From Gammaproteobacteria bacterium (GTDB lineage Bacteria; Pseudomonadota; Gammaproteobacteria; GCA-001735895): 64,000 nucleotides of DNA. The stretch is taken from the NCBI GenBank assembly GCA_024638385.1, contig JAHEKJ010000006.1:1-64000 (forward strand). The letters run 5' to 3'. Within the stretch, counting starts at the first letter, position 1, and each line of letters starts with the position of its first letter. Below, one piece after another: positions 7,465 to 18,164 of this stretch. The notes under the pieces were generated by a model that saw only the letters and a program-made list of their open reading frames with translations, did no database searches and was not told the origin of the DNA. A program made the translations under genes and the position numbers.

Positions 7465-8797
7465 GCGCCGGCAGCGCAGCGGCGTCGAACTCGACCAGCC
7501 GCGCCGGGCGGTCGGCGCGGCCGAGCAGCGCGCCGCCGTCGGGCGACACGGCGGCGACGGCGACCGTCGTGATTCGCGCCGCGGCGAGCGACGGATCGAC
7601 CACGCGGATCCGGTGGTAGTGCGGGGTATACCCGACCCAGGTGGATTGCTCGCCGTCGACCGGCTGTTCCCAGAGTACCTCGACGCGGCGGCCGACGTGG
7701 CGCTCGAGTTCGCGCTGCCTGAGGTCGCGCGCGAGCGCGTGCATCTCGCGGCAGCGGGCCTTGCGGGTAGCGCCGTCGACCGGGTCGGGCAGCCGCGCGG
7801 CCCTGGTGCCGGCGCGCGCCGAAAACGGGAACACGTGCATGTCGCCGAAACCGATACGCTCGACAAAAGCCAGCGTCGCCTGCCACTCCGCGTCGGTCTC
7901 GCCGGGAAAGCCGACGATCAGGTCGGTGGTGACGTTGAAACCGTCGACCGCGCCGCGCAGGCGCTCGACCAGGCGTTCGTAATCGGCGGTCTTGCAGCGC
8001 CGGGCCATGCGCCGCAGCACCGAGTCGCAACCGCTTTGCAGCGGCAGGTGCATGTGCGGCATCAGGCGTCGGTCGCTGAACAGGTCGATGAACCCGTCCG
8101 GAATGTCCCACGGCTCGACCGACGCGAGACGAATGCGCGGAATCGTCGTGCGCGCGAGAATTTCGCCGAGCAGCGCAGACAGGCTCGAACCCGTGTCGCT
8201 GCCGTAGCCGCCGACGTGAACCCCGGTCAGCGCGACCTCGTCGACGCCACCCGCGTGCAGCCGGTTGATCTCGTCGACGATCTCGGCTTCGCCGCGGCTG
8301 CGTTCGTCGCCGCGCGCCAGCGTCACGATGCAATAGGTGCAACGGTAGCGGCAACCGTCCTGGATCTTGACGAAGCCGCGATGGCGGCCGCGCAGCAGCA
8401 ACGCGTTCGGGTCGTCGAGGGCCGCTTGCCGCGGTGTCGCCGCGGCGCGCCGCGCCAGCGCCGGAAGTTCGAGCGTTTGCGCGACCAGGCCGTCCTTGTC
8501 GCGATTGTCGACCACCAGATCGACGCCGAGGCCATCGCGCACGGTGTCCGGGTCGAGGCTCGCGTGGCAACCCGTGACCACGAGGCTGGCCCGCGGGTTC
8601 GCCCGCCTGAGTCGCCGGATCTGGCGACGCGACTTGCGTTCGGCCGCGCCGGTGACGGCGCAGGAGTTGAAAACGACGACGTCGGCCTCGTCGGCATCGG
8701 TCGTGAGCCGATGCCCGCGCTCGACGAAATCGTTGGCCCAGGATTCGAGCTCGGCTTCGTTGAGCCGGCATCCCAGGGCCTGGAAATGAACTAGCAC
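7457..8797 (-). CDS. mtaB: tRNA t6A37 methylthiotransferase
   Basis: The 446-residue protein has the three-domain MTTase layout. The N-terminal UPF0004 domain binds an iron-sulfur cluster through Cys10, Cys46 and Cys77; the radical-SAM domain has C-x3-C-x2-C at Cys149, Cys153 and Cys156; a C-terminal TRAM-like domain follows. The opening F-Q-A-L-G-C-R-L-N-E is typical of MtaB rather than MiaB or RimO. It converts t6A at position 37 of ANN-decoding tRNAs to ms2t6A. It starts with GTG at 8797. It is coupled to kdkA downstream; upstream lies a 163-bp palindrome. Confidence 0.9.
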   Translation of the reverse strand: MLVHFQALGCRLNEAELESWANDFVERGHRLTTDADEADVVVFNSCAVTGAAERKSRRQIRRLRRANPRASLVVTGCHASLDPDTVRDGLGVDLVVDNRDKDGLVAQTLELPALARRAAATPRQAALDDPNALLLRGRHRGFVKIQDGCRYRCTYCIVTLARGDERSRGEAEIVDEINRLHAGGVDEVALTGVHVGGYGSDTGSSLSALLGEILARTTIPRIRLASVEPWDIPDGFIDLFSDRRLMPHMHLPLQSGCDSVLRRMARRCKTADYERLVERLRGAVDGFNVTTDLIVGFPGETDAEWQATLAFVERIGFGDMHVFPFSARAGTRAARLPDPVDGATRKARCREMHALARDLRQRELERHVGRRVEVLWEQPVDGEQSTWVGYTPHYHRIRVVDPSLAAARITTVAVAAVSPDGGALLGRADRPARLVEFDAAALPARG

Positions 8798-8849
8798 TCT
8801 GCCTACCCGCGAAATGCAAAGTCCCGAATTCTAGCAAGAAACGCGGTCG

Positions 8850-9012
8850 CGCATGCACTTTCCCGTACCGGTAACCGGCGGCCGTACCGCATCTCCCGAA
8901 AGAACCCTCGCTCGTGCAAACCCCGCTCGAAGTGAGGGGGGTTTGCACGAACCGGGTTTCGAGCATGAGATGAGGTCTTGCCGCCGGTAACCGGTACGGG
9001 AGGATGCAAGCG
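8850..9012. repeat. 163-bp imperfect palindrome with a single centre
   Basis: Symmetric around base 8931. The inner arms 8912-8924 and 8938-8950 are perfect (13 bp, 13-nt loop). The outer arms 8862-8882 and 8980-9000 match at 20 of 21. Weaker symmetry reaches 8850 and 9012 (15 of 19) and links the two (about 17 of 30). It lies wholly between the soxZ stop and the mtaB start. It could be a miniature inverted-repeat element or a large structured 3' end of the soxYZ transcript; no transposase is present. Confidence 0.85.
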
Positions 9013-9052
9013 CGGAAATGCGGCGCCAGAGTTCGCAAATGGTCCGGAATAA

Positions 9053-9364
9053 TCAGCGGACGCGCGCGTTGGCCTTGTCGGTGTAACCGCGGTTGTCGAG
9101 CCAGGTAATCGTGATCAGGTCGCCCCTGCGGCCCGGGATTTCGAGCGCGAGGTAGGGATTGCGCGAGACCGACCTGCCCCAGTAGGCCTGCATGACGGTC
9201 CGGCCGTTGTGGCTGACGACGAGCTCGCGAATATAGTGCGGCGGAATCTTCCTGCCGGTCTTCTTGATCTTGCGCTGTCCGGTCTCCATCGGATGCATGA
9301 CGACGCTCCTGATCCTGACCTGACCGTCGACCTCGTGCGCGCGAATCTTGATCGAGTCGGCCAC
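9053..9364 (-). CDS. soxZ: Sulfur-oxidation carrier subunit SoxZ
   Basis: The 103-residue protein has the SoxZ immunoglobulin-like strand pattern. It opens with S-I-K-I-R-A, has the H-P-M-E-T-G-Q-R-K segment near residues 24-32, the P-x-H-Y-I-R-E-L-V-V strand, and Y-W-G-R-S-V-S-R-N-P-Y. SoxZ pairs with SoxY in the periplasm to carry thiosulfate-derived sulfur during Sox oxidation. It has no signal peptide, as usual, and is co-exported with SoxY. The start lies 3 bp after the soxY stop. No other sox genes are in the window. Confidence 0.95.
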   Translation of the reverse strand: MADSIKIRAHEVDGQVRIRSVVMHPMETGQRKIKKTGRKIPPHYIRELVVSHNGRTVMQAYWGRSVSRNPYLALEIPGRRGDLITITWLDNRGYTDKANARVR

Positions 9365-9367
9365 GGG

Positions 9368-9814
9368 TCAGGTCTCGCAGCCCTTGCCGCCGACGCTGAC
9401 CGCCTGCCGCCGGCTGTAGAGCTTGCCGTCGGCCTTGACCACGACCAGCACGTCGCCGCTGCCCGCCATGCGCACGCGCGTCGTGACGTAGGCCTGCGGC
9501 GTGTGCAATCGATAATGCGCCGCCAGTGGCGACGGGTTGGCGGCGACGACGATCGATATGGATTCGGTGTTGGCGAATCCGGAGCGGATGCGCACCGGCA
9601 CGAGATCCGGATGACTGGCGATCGACGGCATTTCGATGACGATCTCGTCGCTCTCGGCGATATCGGCCGTGCCGACGGTCTCGCGCAGCGCGTCGGCGAT
9701 CTTCTTCGCCTTGAAGGCTTTCTTCGGGTAGGCCGCCAGCACGCGACCCGGGATGACGCCGGCGGCCGCCGCGAGCGGTAACAAACTGGCTTGTAACAGA
9801 GTCCTGCGTTGCAT
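9368..9814 (-). CDS. soxY: Sulfur-oxidation carrier subunit SoxY
   Basis: The 148-residue protein has a twin-arginine-type signal (QRRTLLQ at residues 2-8, a hydrophobic stretch, then VLA-AYPKK) and the SoxY core. SoxY carries sulfur intermediates on a cysteine in a flexible C-terminal arm. That arm normally ends Gly-Gly-Cys-Gly-Gly; here it ends G-G-K-G-C-E-T. The cysteine (Cys146) is kept, but its context and distance from the end differ. The ATG at 9814 was chosen because the signal peptide starts there. It forms a two-gene unit with soxZ and follows the M48 protease gene after 88 bp. Confidence 0.9.
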   Translation of the reverse strand: MQRRTLLQASLLPLAAAAGVIPGRVLAAYPKKAFKAKKIADALRETVGTADIAESDEIVIEMPSIASHPDLVPVRIRSGFANTESISIVVAANPSPLAAHYRLHTPQAYVTTRVRMAGSGDVLVVVKADGKLYSRRQAVSVGGKGCET

Positions 9815-9902
9815 ACCGTTTGCCCGCCGCGCGGGCTCGTGATTTCGATCGACCGGGTTATCGGCGCGCCGCGGCAAAGCTTGAGCCGCGGCCGCCGCCG
9901 GC

Positions 9903-11288
9903 TCACTCGGCGAGCAGTAGCAGGCGTTTTTCCCGCGCTTTCGATTCGGTCGCGAGATCGGCCTTGCCCGAGGCGAGAATCTGGTCGTAGAGTTTGACCG
10001 CCTGTTTCCGGTTGCCCGCAAGCCGGTGAAACTCGGCCTCGGCCATCAGGCGCAGCGCCGGGCGCCCGAGCGCGGCGTAGATTTCGGCGAGTTCGAAGTA
10101 GACTTCCCGGGTCTCGGGATGCTCGTTTTCGAGTCGGCGTGCGAGTAGCAACGCCGAGCGGTTGCGGCCCTCGAGTTTCAGCAATCGCAGCAGCCGCATC
10201 GACAGCACGTAGTCGCCGGGAAAGATATCGAGCAGGCGCCGGTAGATGAGCTCGGCCTCGGCCTCGCGCTTTAGCAGCTCGAGATTTTCGGCGTAAGCGA
10301 TGCTGTACCAGATATTCTCGCTGTCGCGTTCGTACAGCGCCGCGAGCAGGCCGTCGGCGCGCTCGTGTTCGCCCGCCTTGATCGACGCCAGCGCGCGCAG
10401 GTACTCGCTGCCCTGGGTCGGCAGATGATCGCTCGACACATATTCGAGAAAGTCCCGGAACAGCGGATAGTGATCCACCTGGTCGACCCGCGTCTTTACC
10501 GGACCGACCCGGGCGCTGGCTTCGGCAATCCGGTTGGTGTTGATCGGGTGGGTTCGCAAATACTCGATGTTGCCGATCCCGGAGCTGCCGGTCAGTCCCG
10601 CCATGATGCCGAAAAACTCGACCATGCCGTTGGCGTCGAAGCGCGCGGCGTGCATCAGTTCGACGCCGAGCCGGTCGGCTTCGTATTCGTTTTCGCGGGT
10701 GTAGTTGACCATCGCCTGCTGGCCGCCCGCGGCGCTGCCGTAGAGCACCGCCGCGCCGACCTGCGAATCGACGCCGCCGAGCAGCAGTCCGGCGATCATG
10801 CCGACGATCGCCGCGTTGCTGACCGATTGTCCCTTGCGCATCAGATCGAGCCCGTGACGCATGCGCACGTGGGCGATTTCGTGCGCCAGGACCGACGCCA
10901 GCTGATGCTGCGTCTGAGCGGCTCGAATGAGCCCGCGATTGATGCCGATATACCCGCCGGGCAGCGCAAACGCGTTGATCGAGTCGTCGCGCACGATGAA
11001 GAAGCGGTACTCGCGCACCGGGTTATCGAGCCCCGCGACCAGGCGAATGCCGAGATCGTTGAGGTAGCGGTCGAGCAGCGGATGGGTCTCGACGAGGCCG
11101 CGTTCGAGCAGGCGCTCGTAGACCGACCGGCCGAGCTTGCGCTCTTCCCCGATGTTCAGCAGCGAGTGTTCGCCGAGCTCGGGCAGCGCCGAGTTGGCGC
11201 CGCTGCCGGCGGCCGCCCCGAGCAGCAACAAGCCCGCGCCGAGCAGGACTGCCGGCCGGAGCGCTCGCAATCGGTGGATTCGCAACAT
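9903..11288 (-). CDS. Periplasmic M48 metalloprotease with TPR region (BepA/YfgC-like)
   Basis: The 461-residue protein has a signal peptide (about residues 1-33). Its M48 peptidase domain carries the zinc motif HEIAH at residues 136-140 and the third ligand glutamate in NEYEAD. A C-terminal half of TPR-like helices follows (from about residue 300). This layout matches BepA, which degrades or rescues stalled outer-membrane proteins such as LptD. It is divergent from a rhodanese gene. Closeness to soxYZ may be accidental. Confidence 0.87.
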   Translation of the reverse strand: MLRIHRLRALRPAVLLGAGLLLLGAAAGSGANSALPELGEHSLLNIGEERKLGRSVYERLLERGLVETHPLLDRYLNDLGIRLVAGLDNPVREYRFFIVRDDSINAFALPGGYIGINRGLIRAAQTQHQLASVLAHEIAHVRMRHGLDLMRKGQSVSNAAIVGMIAGLLLGGVDSQVGAAVLYGSAAGGQQAMVNYTRENEYEADRLGVELMHAARFDANGMVEFFGIMAGLTGSSGIGNIEYLRTHPINTNRIAEASARVGPVKTRVDQVDHYPLFRDFLEYVSSDHLPTQGSEYLRALASIKAGEHERADGLLAALYERDSENIWYSIAYAENLELLKREAEAELIYRRLLDIFPGDYVLSMRLLRLLKLEGRNRSALLLARRLENEHPETREVYFELAEIYAALGRPALRLMAEAEFHRLAGNRKQAVKLYDQILASGKADLATESKAREKRLLLLAE

Positions 11289-11371
11289 GTGACCTGGTTC
11301 GATTGGATTCGGGGCTATACTAGAATACTATCGACCCGGGCGTACAGTAATCGTTCCGCAAGCCTAAAAAG

Positions 11372-11716
11372 ATGCCGCGAATCAAAGAAATCAGCGTCTC
11401 CGACCTGCGCCGGATGCTGCGCGACGAAAATCAGTTCGATCTCGTCGATATCCGCACGCCGGCGGAAATCGAGCGCGGCGTGTTGCCCAACGCCAAAACC
11501 CTGGCCATGCACCTGGTACCGCTGAATCTGAAATACTTTTCCGAATCGCCACGGCAAATCGTGATTTACTGCCGCACCGGCAGCCGCTCGGCGCAGGTTT
11601 GTCGCTTCCTCAACCAGCAGGGCATCAACAACGTCATCAGCCTGCGCGGCGGTATCGTCAAATGGGCCTCGGGGGGCCACCCGCTACAGCCCCGGGCCGC
11701 CGCCAGGATCGGCTGA
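11372..11716 (+). CDS. Single-domain rhodanese
   Basis: The 114-residue cytoplasmic rhodanese has the V-D-I-R-T-P-A-E-I-E motif near residue 26 and an active-site loop Y-C-R-T-G-S-R-S-A near residues 67-75. The catalytic cysteine is present. It is a second, distinct rhodanese from the one at 2912. A TusA-like gene follows about 80 bp downstream on the same strand, so persulfide transfer between the two is plausible. It is divergent from the M48 protease gene. Confidence 0.88.
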   Translation: MPRIKEISVSDLRRMLRDENQFDLVDIRTPAEIERGVLPNAKTLAMHLVPLNLKYFSESPRQIVIYCRTGSRSAQVCRFLNQQGINNVISLRGGIVKWASGGHPLQPRAAARIG

Positions 11717-11798
11717 CGACGGGCTTGCGTTTTGCCAGGCCGTGACATATAAAGGCGACCTCTGGCGCGATCCGCATGCTGACATCAGGGGACTGGCG

Positions 11799-12029
11799 AT
11801 GGCCGAATTCGACCGTGAACTGGACGCCTCCGGGCTGAACTGCCCGCTACCGATTCTGCGTGCCAAGAAAGCCCTCGGCGACATGGAGGGCGGGCAGACG
11901 CTCAAGGTGATTTCGACCGATCCCGGGTCGGTCAAGGACTTCGAGGCTTTCTGCAAGCAGACCAACAATCCGCTGCTGTCATCCGGCGAAGAGGGTGGCA
12001 AGTTCGTCTTCCTGCTCCGAAAGTCTTAA
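11799..12029 (+). CDS. TusA-family sulfur carrier
   Basis: The 76-residue protein has the family signature L-D-A-S-G-L-N-C-P-L-P-I-L near residues 8-20, with the sulfur-carrying cysteine (Cys15) before Pro, and the typical two-layer alpha/beta pattern. TusA proteins accept a persulfide and pass it on, in tRNA thiolation or, in sulfur oxidisers, toward Dsr or sHdr systems. The ATG at 11799 is preferred over an upstream in-frame start because an AGGGGA site precedes it at normal distance. Its place behind a rhodanese and near soxYZ favours a dissimilatory role, but this is inference. Confidence 0.85.
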   Translation: MAEFDRELDASGLNCPLPILRAKKALGDMEGGQTLKVISTDPGSVKDFEAFCKQTNNPLLSSGEEGGKFVFLLRKS

Positions 12030-12099
12030 AGCGCGGTCGCGCGGCGTCGCCGATACGCGCGCCGGACGGTCCGCCCGTCGCGGCCGTTCGGCGTCAATG

Positions 12100-12122
12100 C
12101 CCGCAATTCGCGGGGATTTTTT
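12100..12122 (+). terminator. Rho-independent terminator
   Basis: CCCGC (12100-12104), a 5-nt loop, GCGGG (12110-12114), then GA and six T (12117-12122). It would end the rhodanese-tusA transcript before ilvB. Confidence 0.65.
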
Positions 12123-12236
12123 CGATTTTACCGAGATAATCACGACTTTTAGTGGTGCATTTGGCATATATCCATAATAGAATTTTGGGTTTGGCGTCGG
12201 TAATCGAAAGAACTTTTCGTGAAATAGAGGTTTAGC

Positions 12237-15540
<3,304 letters not shown>

Positions 15541-15574
15541 GCTGATCGCAGAGGCTTCGGCCCGGACCCCGACG

Positions 15575-16375
15575 ATGGACGACGCCAACCCGAAAGAAGC
15601 TCGCAAGCACATGGGTAAGGGGATTTACCTCTTGCCCAACCTGTTCACGACCGGCGCGCTGTTCGCCGGCTTTTACGCGATCATCGCGGCGATGGCCGGC
15701 CGTTTCGAAATCGCCGCAATCGCGATCTTCCTCGCCGGACTGCTCGACGGCCTGGACGGTCGCGTCGCGCGCCTGACCAATACGCAGTCGGCCTTCGGCG
15801 CCGAGTACGACAGCCTCTCGGACATGGTTTCGTTCGGCGTCGCGCCGGCGCTGGTGGTCTACCTCTGGTCACTGGTGCATCTGCGCGAGGTGTCGGTGCT
15901 GCTCGGCAAGCTCGGCTGGCTGGCGGCATTCATCTACGCGACCGCCACCGCGCTGCGCCTGGCGCGCTTCAACACCCAGATCGGGGTCGCCGACAAACGC
16001 TATTTCCAGGGGCTCGCGAGCCCCGCGGCGGCGGCCGTGGTCATGGGCGCGGTGTGGGTCTGCGAGAGCTACGATATCGCCGGCAGCGACGTCACCTACG
16101 CGGCTTTCGTGCTCACGATCGCCGCCGGCGCGCTGATGGTGTCGCGTTTTTCCTATTACAGTTTCAAAGATTTCGACATGCGCGAGCGCGTGCCCTTCGT
16201 GGCCCTGATCGCGGTCGTTTTGATCTTCGTGTTCCTGTCGATCGAGACCGCGACCGTGCTGTTCTCGTGCTTTTTCCTCTACATGCTGTCGGGCCCGCTG
16301 ATCTCGCTGTTTCGCTGGAATCGCAAGCGCACGCGCCTCGCCGAGACCGGCGACGACGCCCCGCCCGAGGCTTGA
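15575..16375 (+). CDS. pssA: CDP-diacylglycerol-serine O-phosphatidyltransferase
   Basis: The 266-residue membrane protein has about seven hydrophobic segments. The CDP-alcohol phosphatidyltransferase signature DG-x2-AR-x8-G-x3-D-x3-D is present as D-G-L-D-G-R-V-A-R ... G-A-E-Y-D-S-L-S-D near residues 61-90. It makes phosphatidylserine from CDP-diacylglycerol and serine, the precursor of phosphatidylethanolamine. The ATG at 15575 gives a short charged leader; an alternative ATG at 15611 starts right before G-I-Y-L-L-P-N. Its place between ilvC and leuA is a known arrangement in beta/gammaproteobacteria. Confidence 0.93.
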   Translation: MDDANPKEARKHMGKGIYLLPNLFTTGALFAGFYAIIAAMAGRFEIAAIAIFLAGLLDGLDGRVARLTNTQSAFGAEYDSLSDMVSFGVAPALVVYLWSLVHLREVSVLLGKLGWLAAFIYATATALRLARFNTQIGVADKRYFQGLASPAAAAVVMGAVWVCESYDIAGSDVTYAAFVLTIAAGALMVSRFSYYSFKDFDMRERVPFVALIAVVLIFVFLSIETATVLFSCFFLYMLSGPLISLFRWNRKRTRLAETGDDAPPEA

Positions 16376-16389
16376 ACCGGATTTTTCGC

Positions 16390-16418
16390 TTGGCAAGCCC
16401 GCCGGAGTTGGCTATATT
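16390..16418 (+). promoter_or_regulatory. Sigma70 promoter of the leuA leader
   Basis: TTGGCA at 16390-16395, a 17-bp spacer and TATATT at 16413-16418. The predicted start of transcription is 16425-16426, at the ATG of the leader peptide. It begins 14 bp after the pssA stop. Confidence 0.75.
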
Positions 16419-16425
16419 TCGGCTC

Positions 16426-16530
16426 ATGCAAACCGAGTACGCCAACGCTTCCTTCAAGCTGCCCGCCAGCCCGGCGTACCTGCCCACGTACCTGCTGCTG
16501 TCTCTGCTGCTCGTCCTCCTGCTGCCGTAA
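16426..16530 (+). CDS. Leucine-rich leader peptide of leuA
   Basis: A 34-residue open frame with 11 leucines; nine of them fall in the last 12 residues as LLLSLLLVLLLP before TAA. It has no ribosome-binding site, and the promoter places the RNA 5' end at its ATG, so it is probably translated as a leaderless message. Placement directly before leuA and the leucine-codon run mark it as an attenuation sensor like E. coli leuL, which it does not resemble in sequence. Ribosome stalling on the leucine codons would cover the 5' arm of the hairpin at 16510-16555. Confidence 0.75.
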   Translation: MQTEYANASFKLPASPAYLPTYLLLSLLLVLLLP

Positions 16531-16555
16531 GGCAGACCAGGAGAATCCTGACGAG
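16510..16555 (+). promoter_or_regulatory. leuA leader hairpin overlapping the leader stop codon
   Basis: Three nested helices: CTGCC (16522-16526) with GGCAG (16531-16535) closing a GTAA (GNRA) loop that is CCG's last base plus the TAA stop region; CTCCT (16516-16520) with AGGAG (16539-16543); and CTCGTC (16510-16515) with GACGAG (16550-16555). A second GACGAG at 16599-16604, next to the leuA start, could compete for the same CTCGTC arm. No clear U-tract follows. Confidence 0.6.
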
Positions 16556-16610
16556 GGTAAACGTAAGCTACAAACCATTGATTGAATTCGTTTAGACAGA
16601 CGAGATAGCC

Positions 16611-18158
16611 ATGAGCAAAGACAAATTAATTATTTTCGATACGACCTTGCGCGACGGCGAGCAAAGCCCCGGCGCATCGATGACGCGCGACGAGAAAATT
16701 CGTATTGCCCGCGCGCTCGAATTGATGCGGGTCGACATCATCGAGGCCGGATTCCCGATCGCCAGCGAGGGCGACTTCGAATCGGTCAGGGCGGTCGCCG
16801 AGATCGTCAAGGACAGCACCGTGTGCGGGCTGGCCCGCGCCAAGCGGATCGATATCGAGCGCGCCGGCGAAGCGATCAAGCCGGCCAACTCGGGGCGCAT
16901 CCACACCTTTCTCGCGACCTCGCCGATCCACATGGAGCACAAGCTGCGAATGAGCCCCGACGAGGTCGTCGAGGCCGCTCTCGAGGCCGTGCGCCTGGCG
17001 CGGCAGTATACCGACGACGTCGAATTTTCGCCCGAGGACGCGGGCCGCTCGGAACCGGATTTCCTGTGCCGCATCCTCGAGGCCGTGATCGACGCCGGCG
17101 CGACCACGATCAATATTCCCGACACGGTCGGCTACAACGTGCCGCACCAGTTCGGCGAGTTGATTCGCGAGCTGATCGAGCGCATCCCCAATTCGGACCA
17201 GGCAGTCTTCTCGGTTCACTGCCACAACGATCTCGGCCTCGCGGTCGGTAATTCGCTGGCGGCGGTTTTGAACGGCGCCCGCCAGGTCGAGTGCACCATC
17301 AACGGCCTCGGCGAACGCGCCGGTAACGCGTCGCTCGAGGAGATCGTCATGGCGGTGCGCACCCGCCAGGACATCTTCCCCTGCGACACGACGCTCGACA
17401 CGACGCAAATCATGAACTGCTCGAAACTCGTGTCGAGCATCACCGGCTTCACCGTCCAGCCGAACAAGGCAATCGTCGGCGCCAACGCCTTCGCCCACGA
17501 GTCCGGCATCCACCAGGACGGCGTGCTCAAGTCGCGCGAGACTTACGAGATCATGCGCGCCCAGGACGTCGGCTGGAGCACCAACAAGCTCGTGCTCGGC
17601 AAGCACTCGGGGCGCAACGCGTTCAAGACCCGCATGTCGGAGCTCAATATCCAGTTCGATTCCGAGGAAGACCTCAACGAAGTGTTCGCCGCGTTCAAGG
17701 CGCTGGCCGACAAGAAGCACGACATCTACGACGAGGACCTGCTCGCGCTGGTCAACGAGGCGACCTTCGAGGACGAGAACGAATCGATCAAGCTCGTCAG
17801 CATGCGCGTCTGCTGCGAAACCGGCGAAATCCCGGTGGCCAACGTGACGCTGAACATCGACGGTGCCGAGCATCACGCCGAAGCCAGCGGCGACGGCCCG
17901 GTCGACGCGTGCTTCAAGGCGATCGAGAAGCTGACCGGGATCGGCGCCAGCTTGCAGCTTTACTCGGTCAACGCGATCACCGGCGGTACCGATTCGCAGG
18001 GCGAGGTCACGGTGCGGGTCGAGAAGGACGGCAAGGTCATCAACGGCCAGGGCGCCGATACCGATATCGTCATCGCATCGGCCAAGTCCTACGTCAACGC
18101 GCTGAACAAGGTTCTGCATGACGGTGGCCGCACCCACCCGCAACTGGGGGATGTCTGA
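16611..18158 (+). CDS. leuA: 2-isopropylmalate synthase
   Basis: The 515-residue protein has the HMGL-like TIM barrel with the signature [13 protein letters not shown] at residues 8-20 and the metal-binding H-C-H-N-D near 203. A C-terminal LeuA dimer/allosteric domain covers about residues 390-510. It condenses acetyl-CoA with 2-ketoisovalerate, the committed step to leucine, and is usually feedback-inhibited by leucine. leuBCD are not nearby. Expression is probably controlled by the leader peptide and hairpin upstream. The ribosome site (GACGAGA) is weak, fitting regulated initiation. Confidence 0.96.
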   Translation: MSKDKLIIFDTTLRDGEQSPGASMTRDEKIRIARALELMRVDIIEAGFPIASEGDFESVRAVAEIVKDSTVCGLARAKRIDIERAGEAIKPANSGRIHTFLATSPIHMEHKLRMSPDEVVEAALEAVRLARQYTDDVEFSPEDAGRSEPDFLCRILEAVIDAGATTINIPDTVGYNVPHQFGELIRELIERIPNSDQAVFSVHCHNDLGLAVGNSLAAVLNGARQVECTINGLGERAGNASLEEIVMAVRTRQDIFPCDTTLDTTQIMNCSKLVSSITGFTVQPNKAIVGANAFAHESGIHQDGVLKSRETYEIMRAQDVGWSTNKLVLGKHSGRNAFKTRMSELNIQFDSEEDLNEVFAAFKALADKKHDIYDEDLLALVNEATFEDENESIKLVSMRVCCETGEIPVANVTLNIDGAEHHAEASGDGPVDACFKAIEKLTGIGASLQLYSVNAITGGTDSQGEVTVRVEKDGKVINGQGADTDIVIASAKSYVNALNKVLHDGGRTHPQLGDV

Positions 18159-18164
18159 CAGGCG

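Noticed and set aside
12030-12236. A branched-chain leader peptide before ilvB
   Set aside because: The small frame here has only scattered Ile codons and overlaps a terminator; no Leu/Val/Ile run.
16530-16610. Classical transcription attenuator with a U-tract before leuA
   Set aside because: The hairpin is clear but no run of T follows it or occurs later in the leader.
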